Below, in pieces: positions 30,781 through 41,652 of a stretch of DNA of 64,000 nt. A program made the translations under genes and the position numbers. Under the pieces are notes generated by a model that saw nothing but the letters and a program-made list of their open reading frames with translations, searched no databases and was not told the DNA's origin. How positions within the stretch are numbered: position 1 is the stretch's first letter; each line of letters opens with the position of its first letter. Origin of the DNA: Eutreptiella sp. 'Long Island Sound 2002'. Lineage: Eukaryota > Euglenozoa > Euglenophyceae > Eutreptiales > Eutreptiaceae. The DNA lies in contig OZ038382.1 in the NCBI GenBank assembly GCA_964036045.1, positions 9,000,853-9,064,852 on the forward strand, given 5' to 3'.

Positions 30781-33700
30781 CCTGCTCCGCACCCCACACA
30801 CGCCCCCCATCTCCATCCGCAGGCCTCCAAGATACCACCAGAGCACCCCAGAAGGCCACCCACCGCAAGACCCCCCCGCCACAAGCACCCACGACACCCC
30901 AAGGCCCACATCTCACCCACGGAACCACCCGGCGCCGCCCAGCCCAACCTGGTCAGCCCAGGACCACCCATACATCAACGTTGACGCGCAGGACCTCAAC
31001 ATCTCACCCCGCCAAGCCCCCCCAGACCCGGAGCAGCACCCCCTCACATCGACCACCATCCGCGACCCCCACCTCCTCCGAGCAGCCCTCCAAGGCAGGG
31101 CCTTAGACACTCCCCTGGGCTGGTACCGCCTACAAGAGAGCTGGACCGGGCTCACCGTCAAAGCCCTCCAGGACCTAGCCACCCCAGGCAAAGGCCTCCA
31201 CGAGGCGAACGCAGACCGCGTCCTCTGGCGAGCCTGCCAACACGCCCGAGGGCAGCACATCTGGATCCCCCCCATCGAGTGGGGCCAGGCCCTGACACAC
31301 GACACCAACACCAACGTCACACGTCCAGGGACCACACGCCCACCACGAGCCCCAGCGGAGAGCGACCGACCGGCAAACCCAAACCACCCGGAACAGTGGG
31401 AAGCGGCCACCGCACCAACCCGCGACACCGCCCTCCGCGCCGCCGGCCTCCGTACCCCCGACGACGACCTCCCCCCCCACCTACAGACAGCGACCAACCC
31501 CCGCCGGAGGTGTGGTGTACAGTCCTCGAGCGCGGGCACTACTACGTAGTGCCCGCCACAGCAACATCCCCTGGCCCACAATGGCTCGTCAAAGGGACCG
31601 ACACCATGCTCGCCCCAGGGGCCGCCCCACCAGGGGCAGTAGGGGACCCCACCACCCCGCACAAAGTCCTCAGGGGCGTCCTCCAGCCGGGGGACAAAGC
31701 CCCGGCCCGCGCCCTGGCCCAAATCACCTCGGGGCGGGCGGGCTACCACCTCAGACGGGCCATGCTCTGCCTGACCCAGTGGATCAAGCGCCGCTGGCCG
31801 TCGGCGGGGACCGTGCCCTGGATCTGGGCCATCCCCACTGCCCACACACAAGTCGAGGCAGGTCCAGACATGCGGACAGACCCCCCCCCCCAGGCCGCAA
31901 CACCCCCTCACCTGCGGATACCACGCCATCCGCAGGGTGCTCCGCCGCATGGACCTTAGCCCAGCACTACAATACCCTCTTCCCACCAATGTTCAAGAGG
32001 AACACCAAAAACGCGCACTCATCTGCGAAATCCTTGCCGCGGCAGCAGAAGACGGCAAGCTTCTCCTCCAAACCACCCGGCCTACAAGTGACCACACAGG
32101 CGCGCCGCTGCAAGCGGACACACACACGGACACAGCACACGGGACCCCAGCCCCAACCCCTTCCATACAACCCCGCCCGTGCCCCACCCTCCCCACTCCC
32201 CAACCGATGGTCCACACACGCCCACCATTGCGTGCAGCCCCGGGGCCCGCGACACAGGCCTCCCCCAGCCGCCCAATCAACCACACACGCCCGCCACAGA
32301 CCCTCCCGCCGAACACCCCTCACTGCCCCCCACACCTGGCAACCCACACACACCCGCCGCGGGGAGCCCCACGCCGCACGGCACATCCGACCCGCCCAGT
32401 GACCCACACACACACCCCGCACACACCCCCGAAACCCCAGGCACAACCTTCCCGGCCCCCGAATGCAGCCCACGCAAACTGTTCCCCCCCGCGGACCCAA
32501 ACCCAGACGCCCTCACACATTGCAGGAGCTCAGCCCAGCCGAGCCCAGAAGGCGAAGACCGCAGCCCCCCGCCTCCCTCGCCCACCGCTGCCGACCGGAT
32601 CGGCCCGCCGGGCGGCCAGGTCACGGCCAGGCCCCCCCAGCCACCCGCCCCCAACCCGCGGCCCGAGGACATGCCCTCCATCCTCCCCGCCGTGGCCGCG
32701 GCGGAGGCCGCCGCGGCCCGCAAAGCCACACCCGCCCGCATGGCAGCGCAACCCGCATCCCCCTAAACCACCACTTCCTCCTCGTCCTCATCCTCATCGA
32801 CGTCCTCCACCTCCTCCTCTGACAGCCCCCTCCCCGCGGACCTCATCCACAAAGCCACGGCAAAAGCCAAAGCTGCTGCCGCACGCCAAGCTGCCGGAGG
32901 CCCCCCGACCCCCACACAGGCAACCCCGGCACCCCGGCAGCACGCTGCGAACCCCCCCCCCAACCAGCACCAGTGCCCTTGAACCTCCGGGACGAGGTCG
33001 TCCTCAACCTCAAACCGGACCGCAACCCGAAACCCGACCTTAAACCAGAACCGGAACCCAAACAACAACACCGCCCGCAGCAGCAGCAGCCACACCACCA
33101 CCAACAACAACATCAGCGACACCACCCAACACAGCCCCAAAGACCACATAAAGTACGACGGCAGCAGGAGCGAACCTGCCCTGACCCCAACCCTAACCCA
33201 AACCCAAGCAAGGACCCCCCAGCCACCACATCCCGAGCCCCCCTCCCCTCAGCGAGAGCCGCCACCACGGAGGCGGCCACCCAACACGACCCCGTCCGAA
33301 CCCCCGTCAACATCCCCATCTCCAAGCGGTACGTCCTCCAACCCCCACAAACCACCACCGCCACCGGCCAGACCGACCGAGGGACGTGGGACCCCTCGAC
33401 CGCGGTCGCCATTAAGCCCGGCCCCCAACCCTCCCCAACTACCCACCAAGTCATACGGCCCCAGGGGTTGCAAACGATGCCCGACCCCCAAGCCCCACCA
33501 AAACGCCAAGGGATCCTCCGGACATACCCGCAGCACCGTCACCACCACTACCAGCGCCAACGCCACCAATGCCAACGCCACCACCACCACCACCACCACC
33601 ACCACCACCACTACCAGTGCCCACCACCCTACCCCAGCGGGCCGCAACCCCCCGTGCACGAGCAGCACCAGTGCATGGGATGGCAACACCACCCATCGGG

Positions 33701-35449
33701 CGCTCCACCGCACTACGCCGCCTACCGCCAGGGGCCGCCCCCCCCATACCAAGAACCGTATCCGCCCGGCCACCACGTCCACGCCGAAGGGGCCCCCCAG
33801 GCCGGCCCCCATCCGGGACAGCCACTCGACCCGTACCACCAGCCGCCACCGCCGCCGGACCCCTACGCGGCAGATCCACGGAGGGTGGGGAACTTCCCCC
33901 CCCCCCCAAGTACCAGATAGCAGCAGGCGAGGACCACCAAGCCCCGCTGACGCCTCCTAACTGGCCCCACTCGCCCTGCGACGAGACCCGGTCCCGCAAA
34001 CCGCGGCCCTCCCGCTCCCCCCCCACGCGGCGCACCCGCCCCCGGCTCTCACGCTCCCCACACCGCCACCGCCCCTCAACCGCTCACTCACGCCGCTCCT
34101 GCTCCCCGAGGCGCCGCCACAACGCCCCAGGGCCCCGCTCCCGCTGCTCCCGCTCCCCCGGGCGCCGCCACGCACGCCACCGTGGTACCATGTCCGCATC
34201 CCCCTCCCCCCACGAACAGCACCGCGCTTCCCGTTGCCCGCCCCGCCCATACGCATCCTCCACCCCCAGCGCCCGCCACCGCCGCTCCCGCTCCCCCGGG
34301 CGCCGCCACGCCCGCCACCGCCGTCCAATGTCCACGTCCTCCTCCCCCCACGAACAGCACCGAGCTTCCCGTTCCGCGCGCCGCCAGTACGCATCCTCCA
34401 ACCCGATCCCCCGCCACTGTCGCTCCAGGACCTCGAGCTCGGAGCCCTCAACCCCCCAGGCCTCCGCCCACCTCGCCTGGTGGTCTGCCCCCGCCTTGCG
34501 GGAGCTCCACCGCTGGGTGAAGTGGGCCGGGGGAGCGGGAAGGCAAGAACGGGTGCACATGGTGCACATCTTCGAGAAGATCCGCACCCGCACCCCCGCC
34601 AACCCCAACGAGGCCGCCCCGGAGGCCGCCATGCCGCAGGCGGCATGGGAAGCGCTCCTCCGGGACGCGGTCCAGGGCCTCCGCCCCCCCCACACCCCCC
34701 AAACCCTCCGCTGGTGGCTTCAGACCACCCAACCGCAGGCATGGGCCATCAGCGCCCCACAGGCCCCCCCCTCCACCCCACCACCACCACACCGGGAAGG
34801 GAAAGGTCAAGGGCAAGGGAAGGGCAAGGGAAGGGAAAGGACACCCCGGCAAGGGGGCGAGGAGAGGCCCAAGGTAGCAGGTAGGCGCCCACAGGGACAG
34901 GGCACGGGGGGCGACATAACACGGGGGCAAGAAACCATCAACGGGCCAGGAAGGGGAAGGACCAGGGGCCGTGGCACAGAGGGAGAGGGCGCAACGACGG
35001 GCACCAGCCCGCACACACAGGAAGGGCAGGCCACAACGGAAGGACCAGCATCGCCCCACCCCCAGCCGACACCGCGCGACCCCCGAAGGCGCAAGCCCAC
35101 CAAGACACGCCGCCGAACCACGGACCAGACGCCACACGAACTGCACCGTCTCACGCCCACCGACCACTGGACCGCGCACAGGGGAAGGAGGGCATACCCA
35201 CACGGGGAGAAGGGGCTACACCCACCGAGCAAGCCGCCGAGAACACCGCCGCGCAACCCGCCACCACGCCCTCAGCGCCAGGCGACGACCCCAGCCGCAG
35301 CAAGGGCCACCAGACAGGCAACAACACAGGCACCAGCAGAGGATGAGGACACGGCCGCAACACACAGGACTAAGGGGCAAGGACCCACAGAGGACACAGG
35401 ACCAAGGCACATGCCCCCAGGGAGGGCAACCCCGCGGACACCCGCCTGA
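30781..35449 (+). other. Proline/histidine/RS-rich open frames downstream of LINE B RNase H
   Basis: A chain of overlapping C-rich frames. The more protein-like pieces are: 30,960-31,350 (GWYRLQESWTGLTVKALQ, HIWIPPIEWGQ); 31,500-31,870 (YYVVPATATSPGPQWLVKG, LTQWIKRRW); 33,290-33,900, with a run of ~11 His from a CAC microsatellite; and the 33,569-35,449 frame with RS-type repeats (RRSRSPGRRHARHR), a Trp-rich domain (LRELHRWVKWAGG) and a Gly/Lys tail. A similar His-run plus Trp-rich domain occurs in LINE C. These could be extra LINE-B ORFs or ORF1 of a head-to-tail element. Codon bias keeps all frames open, so exact boundaries are unsafe. Confidence 0.4.
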
Positions 35450-37670
35450 TCCATCAACCCGAGCGGCACAGCCGCAGCACGGATCCAACGAGCCACACCA
35501 CACCTAACCACGCCCCCCAGCCACCAGCCAGCCACACAACATCGGCCCGCGTCCTGCACCACAAAACGGGCCAGTCTAACCAGCGCCGCCCCCACCTCAC
35601 AACGGAACAGCAATAAAAAGGGCCTACCACACACCATGACACAGCGGTACACGGCAGAACACGAGGCAACACGGCACACTGCACCGCAGCGCACCGCCGT
35701 GAAACGCACCACGACAAGGCACCACACGACACGACACACCAAAACACGACACGGCGCGGCGCGGCACAGCACGGCGCGGCCAGCCACGCCACGGCGCGAC
35801 ACACCACGGCACGACACGGCGCGGCATGGCACGACACACCAGAGCACACCGCAACACAGCACAGACCAGCACGGCGCAGCACGGCAAAGCAGGGCACAAC
35901 ACAGCTCGGCGCACCAAAGCACACCACAGCACCAGAGCAAGGGACACCAACCGCGGGTTTAACCTGAGCAAGCCGCCGCACGCCCCGGAAGGGGAGGAAA
36001 CGCGCTCACAACCGTGGGACAACGCCACACCAACCCGCCGCACACCGGCAAGGGGCCACCGCACGCCCGGCAACGACGGCGACGGCCCGTTCACACAAGC
36101 CGCCACCAGAAAGCTAAAGCCGGCACCACAAAGGCGGAGGGACACTGAAAACCCCACCCCCTTAACCCAGGACCTCACGAACGCGCCTGGCGCAACCGCC
36201 CAGCCGGCAGAGCCAGAACCTAACCCGACAGAAAAGGCCACCAGGCCAAGCGTGTACTTAACCCACCCGACCCATGGGGCCGGGGCACGGCCCAGCCAAC
36301 CGCAAGCACCAACAGCAACCCGGTTAGCCACAGCGAATGCCGACCAGTGCGTGCACCAGCCCAGGGAAGGCAGAGGCAGGAACAGGCAGACCCCCCCCCA
36401 GAAAAAGAAAAAAAGAAGGGAAACAAACAAACAGCACAGACGAAAAAAAGGGGGGGGCAAGAGACAGACACACAGCCACGAAGCCGCGCACCCATTCCAC
36501 AAGAGGCGGGCAAACCCTCCAGCCAGGCAACACCAAAGGCGACACCCACGGGGCCCCCGGAAAGAACACCAGAGGACCGCCATGCCAAACCCGGTGACAC
36601 CCAGCCGAGAGCAGCGGCCCACCGGAGGAAAGGACACCCCGGACACGCCTGCAAACACCGCGCTGGAGAAGTGGCGGGCAGAAAAAGAAAAAAACAAACA
36701 AGGGCGCAGCCAAAACGAAAGGGGAAGGGGGGACGGAGACCAAGAGACCTAAGACCGCAACAGGCAGCGGCGGACACCACAAAGCCACGACACGACAAGG
36801 CCAAAAACAACACACCCTCCCCCGCAGCCCAGAAAAAAAAAACAAAAAGGGAGCGGGGGGGACAAACACCACCCACAGCAACCCGCGCACAGCCCCACGC
36901 CACAGGCAGCCCCACCAGAAGGTGGCGGAAAACCGACGCGGCGCACGCAAAAGGCCACACGCCCCAACACCCAAACCAGAAAAAAGCGGAGTGCAGGCAA
37001 AACCCGAACCCACACACACACACGACGAAACCCAGCCAGGGAAGGCGGAGCGCGACCAAAACCCGTGTCCAGACACACACACCCTAGACCCCAGCAAGGA
37101 GTGGCGAGGTTACCGCTGAACCCAACCCCACACGCACGCACCACGAAACGCAGCAAGAAATGGCGGAGTCACCGCGGAACCCAGACCCAAACACAAACAC
37201 CACACAACAATAGGAAACCCAGTGTCCATAGCCCGGGCACTGAGGCAGCCCGTGCCATGCAGGTGACCCGGCCAAACAAGATCCGGACACCGGGGGTAAG
37301 GCTGCATCCTAAGGCCTGCGCTGCTTTGGGACTGGAGGCGGGGCGTGCGACACCCAAGCACCTCAGAACCCCAGTACCAAGAACATGCATGCATGCCTTG
37401 GGAACGGGATACGCCAGGAAGTCCGGTGAACCCCTAGGGTTCCGCCCAAAGGAGGGGACATGCGCAAGCACGGGGGCACACCGGCCTGGCGAGACAAGTA
37501 CGTCACGCTGGCGGTGATCAGCCCTCCCGGTGTTGCCCGGGGCCGCTTAGTTGGGTGCCATCAGTCAGGTCTGGCGGGATGTAAGTCGCCTCCCCTCTTC
37601 AAGCGCGGAGCCACTTCCTGTTCCTCACAGCGGCAAAGCCAGCGGGAACCATGCCCTAGGGGCCCGTTTT
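35450..37670. repeat. C/A-rich low-complexity tract (pentamer and 59-bp repeats)
   Basis: No credible gene. About 35,640-35,945 shows a 5-bp periodicity (units such as ACGGC, GCGGC, ACACC, ACAGC). From 36,000 the DNA is C/A-rich with A-runs. At 37,030, 37,088 and 37,147 a ~59-bp unit (CCCAGC...GGCGGAG-like core, ending in CACAC) repeats three times. GC-rich character stops at ~37,670, which I take as the edge of the LINE-B-associated block. Confidence 0.5.
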
Positions 37671-38574
37671 GACATAAAGTGCAAAAACCAATGTTGAGCT
37701 CAACTTAGTTAAAAGCATCCTTAATTTAGCTAACCATTCGAAATTGTATGAGGTGGAACAGAGTTGTTTTCAAATGGCACCCACTTGTTGCATTTTTGTG
37801 CTTTCCAGGATGGTAATGCCTAGCCGGGGCCCAAAATGTCTCAAAATCTACCATTCCAGATTGAAAGACCAGGCTCTTACCAAGGAACTTGTGGATTTTT
37901 TCGGAAGTAGTCCCCGGCCCAAAAACGTACTTAAAAATGTGGTGAACCGAGGCATCCCCGCTGCTACACTGCTCCATGCCCCGCGTAGGTGGCGCCCCCT
38001 CCAAATTTCTCCTCAACGTGCGGTGGAACTGGTTTTGGACCTTCAAATTCCAAAGAAAAGGTTTGCCGTGCACCACAGCATGCAATTTCAAAATTGCAAC
38101 CAAAATTGCATTTCACCCAAAGTTGCATTCCTGTTGAGAATCTCTAACTTGCATCAAAGTTGCATTACAACTTGGTAAACTTTGTGGGGGTTCTGCTACC
38201 CCCTAATGTGGCTGCCTAGATTATCGGTTTAAGGTCAAACCCGTTCTACTCAACTCAATCAAGTCTGCTCAGTTGAATACCATAGATTTAAATTGAACAA
38301 CTACTTTCCATCATGTCTATCTCCCATTTAGTGGCACCTCATGTGGTTTCATATTTCCAAAACCATGACAACCATTTCACAAAATGTATGTCAAACACCT
38401 ACCATTGATTTTTACACCCTTGCGACCCTTGCATACCCTTTTTTATGCATTTTTCTCACAATTGATGGAGTTGAAAATTCTATTGAACAACAAGAGGATC
38501 AACACGCACAATACGATGGAATGAACACTATCATAAAAAAGTGTGAAGACCATGTATTGATGAATACACTTGTC
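37671..38574. other. AT-richer intergenic stretch
   Basis: Composition drops to that of the neighbouring interrupted gene. I see no convincing ORF. Short copies of AARTTGCAT recur at about 38,088-38,170. It lies just 3' of the minus-strand gene and probably holds its 3' UTR and flank. Confidence 0.4.
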
Positions 38575-41453
38575 CTACACCTTGGCATCGGCCTTGTATT
38601 GCACCCTCCGGGCCTCGGCCTCCTCATATGTCTTTTCACAATCATTTTTTTTTACGGCCACGAGGCTAATGTCATCCTCTGCGGGTAGTAGCGGGCGCAT
38701 GATGAGCATTCGCCAACCCGGACGGGTGGCCTTTGTCCATTCACTCCTCGGAGCATCATCTGACTCGGAGCCACGCAAAAGCATGGCATCATACCCACAA
38801 CAAACAACCCACTCCTTATCACACTCCGAGTCCTTTTCCATTTCCGATTGCATGGGAACCCAAAATTTATCTAGGTCTTTAACACGTAGAGAGGCCCTTG
38901 TTGGAGGGACCCCATCTTCCTCAACCGCTCTCTGAACTTCCTTACATTCCTCTCCCTCATGCGCATCATTGGTTGGTTCCTCGTCCTTGTTTGGATCATC
39001 CACATCATTGGTTGGTTCCTCTTCCTGTTCCTCTTCCTCCTTTTCCGCTTCCTCCTCAACGTTGCTTGCCACGGCTCCTTTCAAACTCACTTTGAGGCTC
39101 TAGAGAGAAAAGGCCACACCAAATGACAAAAGCAAAGGAAATATCCATTCACATGCATGCAATACCACACTAGCAAGTGAAAGCAATGACTCACATTGTG
39201 CAAACCAACGGGAATGCAAGGCTCCGCAATTGCGCAACATCCGCTTCCCGCATGTGTTCCGGCAATGCACGCGTGTAAAACACGAGTGCCACCCTCCGAC
39301 CACGCCATTGCCATGGGCCCTGCAATGCATGTGAATCAAAGACAACGCCATGTTGTTGGGCGTCACACAAGTACCGCTCAACGAGGGATCCATCCTCACA
39401 CGTACCCATTGTGGGGATTGCCTTTCCTTCGTGGTGGATGATCCCCCCCTTCTCCACAAAAAAGGCCCCCCCATGGCAATCCCCCTCCTCCCCCGTCAAC
39501 ACGCAAACGCCCAAAACGCGGTGCTCATCATGTTCATGGCAATGCAATTGCATTCGTGAATGGCCATAACCATAAACTACGGCTATGGCATTCCAATGGA
39601 AGGGGTGTGCGCGGAATTCTACTTGGGCATATTCGTTCAATCGGCTGACCAAATTTGAATAATCTTCCGTCCGACCGGTGATTTTGATGTTTTTAAATGC
39701 GGGAAATTCCACCGTTGCTCCAAAGATGGCCTTGCGGAACTTGGCACCAAACCGCCTCTTGTAGGACCACTTCATCTTCATGATTTTTGCTCATTGGCTC
39801 CCAGCTATCCGGGTGGGGCCTCCCAGTCATCTTCATGATGTCTTGGAATAGCCCTTGTCGACAAATCTCACGAAAGGAAGTACAAACCTTTCGCTCCACT
39901 CTGTCCTGGCTCCTTGAGGTCAATTCGACAATCTCATCCTTCGGTTCTACCGCGGGCTTTGGTGTTGCCTTCTTGAAAGCATCCTTCCCCTTCGGCTTCT
40001 TCGGAGAACCCATGGCCTTCTTGTCTCCCTTCTTGGGCACCTCCTTGGGTTGTAAGGCCGCCAGATTCTTCAAGGCCTTCTTGCCTAAGCGCGCACTTAC
40101 GAGCGAACGAAGTGGATGTGCACCAAGTGGATGCTCCCTTGTTCAATTGAAGTAAATTCCATTCTACTTGTTCAATTGGCCATGTTGAAAGTCAATTGAA
40201 CACACCTGGGATCTCTTCGGCGGTGTCTTGTGCATGCTTTGCCTTTTTCGATTTCTTCTCAACCACCTCATCTTCTTCCTTGCGTTGACGCTTCTTCCCC
40301 TTTTTGTGGGACTTGCGATTGGAGGGGTCGTTGGAGTGTGGGGCTCGGGGCATGATGGACTCTGAATCTTGGGGCTTGATAGACTCCGGATCGATGGGGA
40401 GTGGTTGGACATCACTCAAGGGCCTCCACCATCCACTCTTCGCAAGGGGTCGCTTGTTGCGTTTTTCCCATTGGCTCACTCCCACTTTCCGGTCTTTGAT
40501 GTGTTCCGCCAATGCCGCAAGAATGCGTAGTCCCCAACTTGGCTTCGACAATAGTGTTGCTTCGAGATCACCAAGGTCCACAACAGTTGCCGCTTCACGA
40601 GGGTGCTCAAGGAGGATTTGCACGCCGCGCGGCAAAACCGCCAAATCTGACACCACCCAATGCGGGTCCGTGGCATCCCGGAGGGCGGCGGCGGCGCTCC
40701 TATGAGTCTCCTGCGGGGAGGCCGCGTACGGTGCCATTGAGCTTGGGGCTCCATGACCTCCATGACCTGCACGTGGAGTCTTCAAATGCAGGGCCAACGT
40801 AACACCTTGGATGTGGCCTTGGTACCGGTGTGCGCACTCTTCTTGGTACCACGTTCGCGGCGCACTCGCGAACTCAAAACTCCCAGGGCTTCGTGGCCTG
40901 TGGCTGCCTGCAGGTGTGTGTTTCCCGAGGCTATAGTGGTCCCAAGCGCGATATATGGCGCACCATACATGGACGCCTGGGTTTTTGTACCCGTTGAGTG
41001 TAAATACTTTTTTGAGGGAGGCTTCCTTCTCTTCAAGTGGGGGCCACATTGGCCCCCACGGTCCGTAGGCGTTGACCATTCTTTGATAACATCGCTGGTA
41101 GATGAGGAGAAGCGTGAGATGCGAGCCATGTGGTACATGGACAATTGCGGTGTTCGGATGCGGCCAGTGGGCCCGTCGCATTGCACTTGTGAGTGGGAAC
41201 GCAAAAGATGGCTCACCCATGAGATTTGGTTCCGGCGGTGCTGGTAGTTGCGGGGCGTGCGGTTGTGCTAGTTGTGTGGGGTCTGGCACGCACTCTGTTG
41301 ATTTCGTTTCATCCTCTCCCTTGCCTTCACCAAGGCCCGTTTCAAATGCATCCTCGAAGACGATTGCATCTTCCGGGTCGTAGGTTGCTTGCGCTCCCTC
41401 ATCTTGTGCTTCCAATTCCGGTTGCGAAAATTGAGGTTTCTGGAAACCTTCGT
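38575..41453 (-). CDS. Interrupted gene with 2OG-Fe(II) dioxygenase-like domain, four exons (5' end cut off)
   Basis: Exon 1 (41,453-40,206): unknown domain (motifs FTLNGYKNPGVHVWCAIYRA, HWVVSDLAVLPRGVQILLEH), then a Lys/Glu nuclear-type basic tail. Exon 2 (40,084-39,872) is Lys-rich. Exon 3 (39,789-39,195) resembles the JBP/TET-type 2OG-Fe oxygenase fold: HEHDEH (possible HxE metal pair), a GGAFF strand, FDSHAL with the distal His, and GRRVALVFYTR with the Arg that would hold 2-oxoglutarate. Exon 4 has an acidic Glu/Asp run and ends in TAG. Three GT-AG introns each restore frame. The N terminus is lost where LINE A copy 2 abuts in antisense. The family call is by motif spacing only; it may be a host gene or a transposon passenger. 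Confidence 0.55.
39098..39194 (-). other. Intron 3 (97 nt, GTGAGT...TCTCTAGAG)
   Basis: Perfect donor GTGAGT and a pyrimidine-rich acceptor (TTTTCTCTCTAGAG). Using the second AG, splicing joins ACA AT with C CTC AAA GTG and keeps frame. This is the strongest of the three introns. Confidence 0.7.
39790..39871 (-). other. Intron 2 (82 nt, GTGAGA...TGAG)
   Basis: Phase-1 junction TCC TTT C / CA AAA ATC links exon 2 to the oxygenase exon in frame. A single-base indel in the A-run near 39,785 is an alternative explanation for the frame change, and the acceptor has a poor pyrimidine tract. Confidence 0.4.
40085..40205 (-). other. Intron 1 (121 nt, GTGTGT...TTAG)
   Basis: Exon 1 ends ATC CCA G and exon 2 begins GC AAG AAG. 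Splicing in phase 1 gives a Gly codon and joins two open frames that are otherwise separated by stops. Confidence 0.55.
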
Positions 41454-41580
41454 CCTGGCTGCCCGCTCCGGAGGACGGGCGACCGGGAGAGGGACAGCGC
41501 CTAACACCAGACGCCCCTCGCAACGCTGGAAAGCGCCCCCCCCGGGGATGCCCATCCACCACCCCCACACCGAGCAACGC
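41454..41580 (+). repeat. Residual 212-bp monomer stub at the LINE-A copy 2 5' end
   Basis: Matches the array monomer from the Leu-Pro-Ala-coding end of one unit through the GAGCAACGC point of the next. It then passes without a break into the same leader as copy 1 (ACCAACGCACCAGCCACGGG). It is key evidence that the monomer belongs to the LINE. Confidence 0.8.
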
Positions 41581-41652
41581 ACCAGCGCACCAACGCACCA
41601 GCCACGGGACATCCGCACCCCACCCCCTGCTCTTAGACACAGCGACACAGCA

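Noticed and set aside
36200-37100. Leu/Phe/Cys-rich minus-strand frames resembling membrane proteins
   Set aside because: They are the complement of a C/A-rich low-complexity tract. The hydrophobic look comes from the G/T-rich strand, and no start context or domain supports them.
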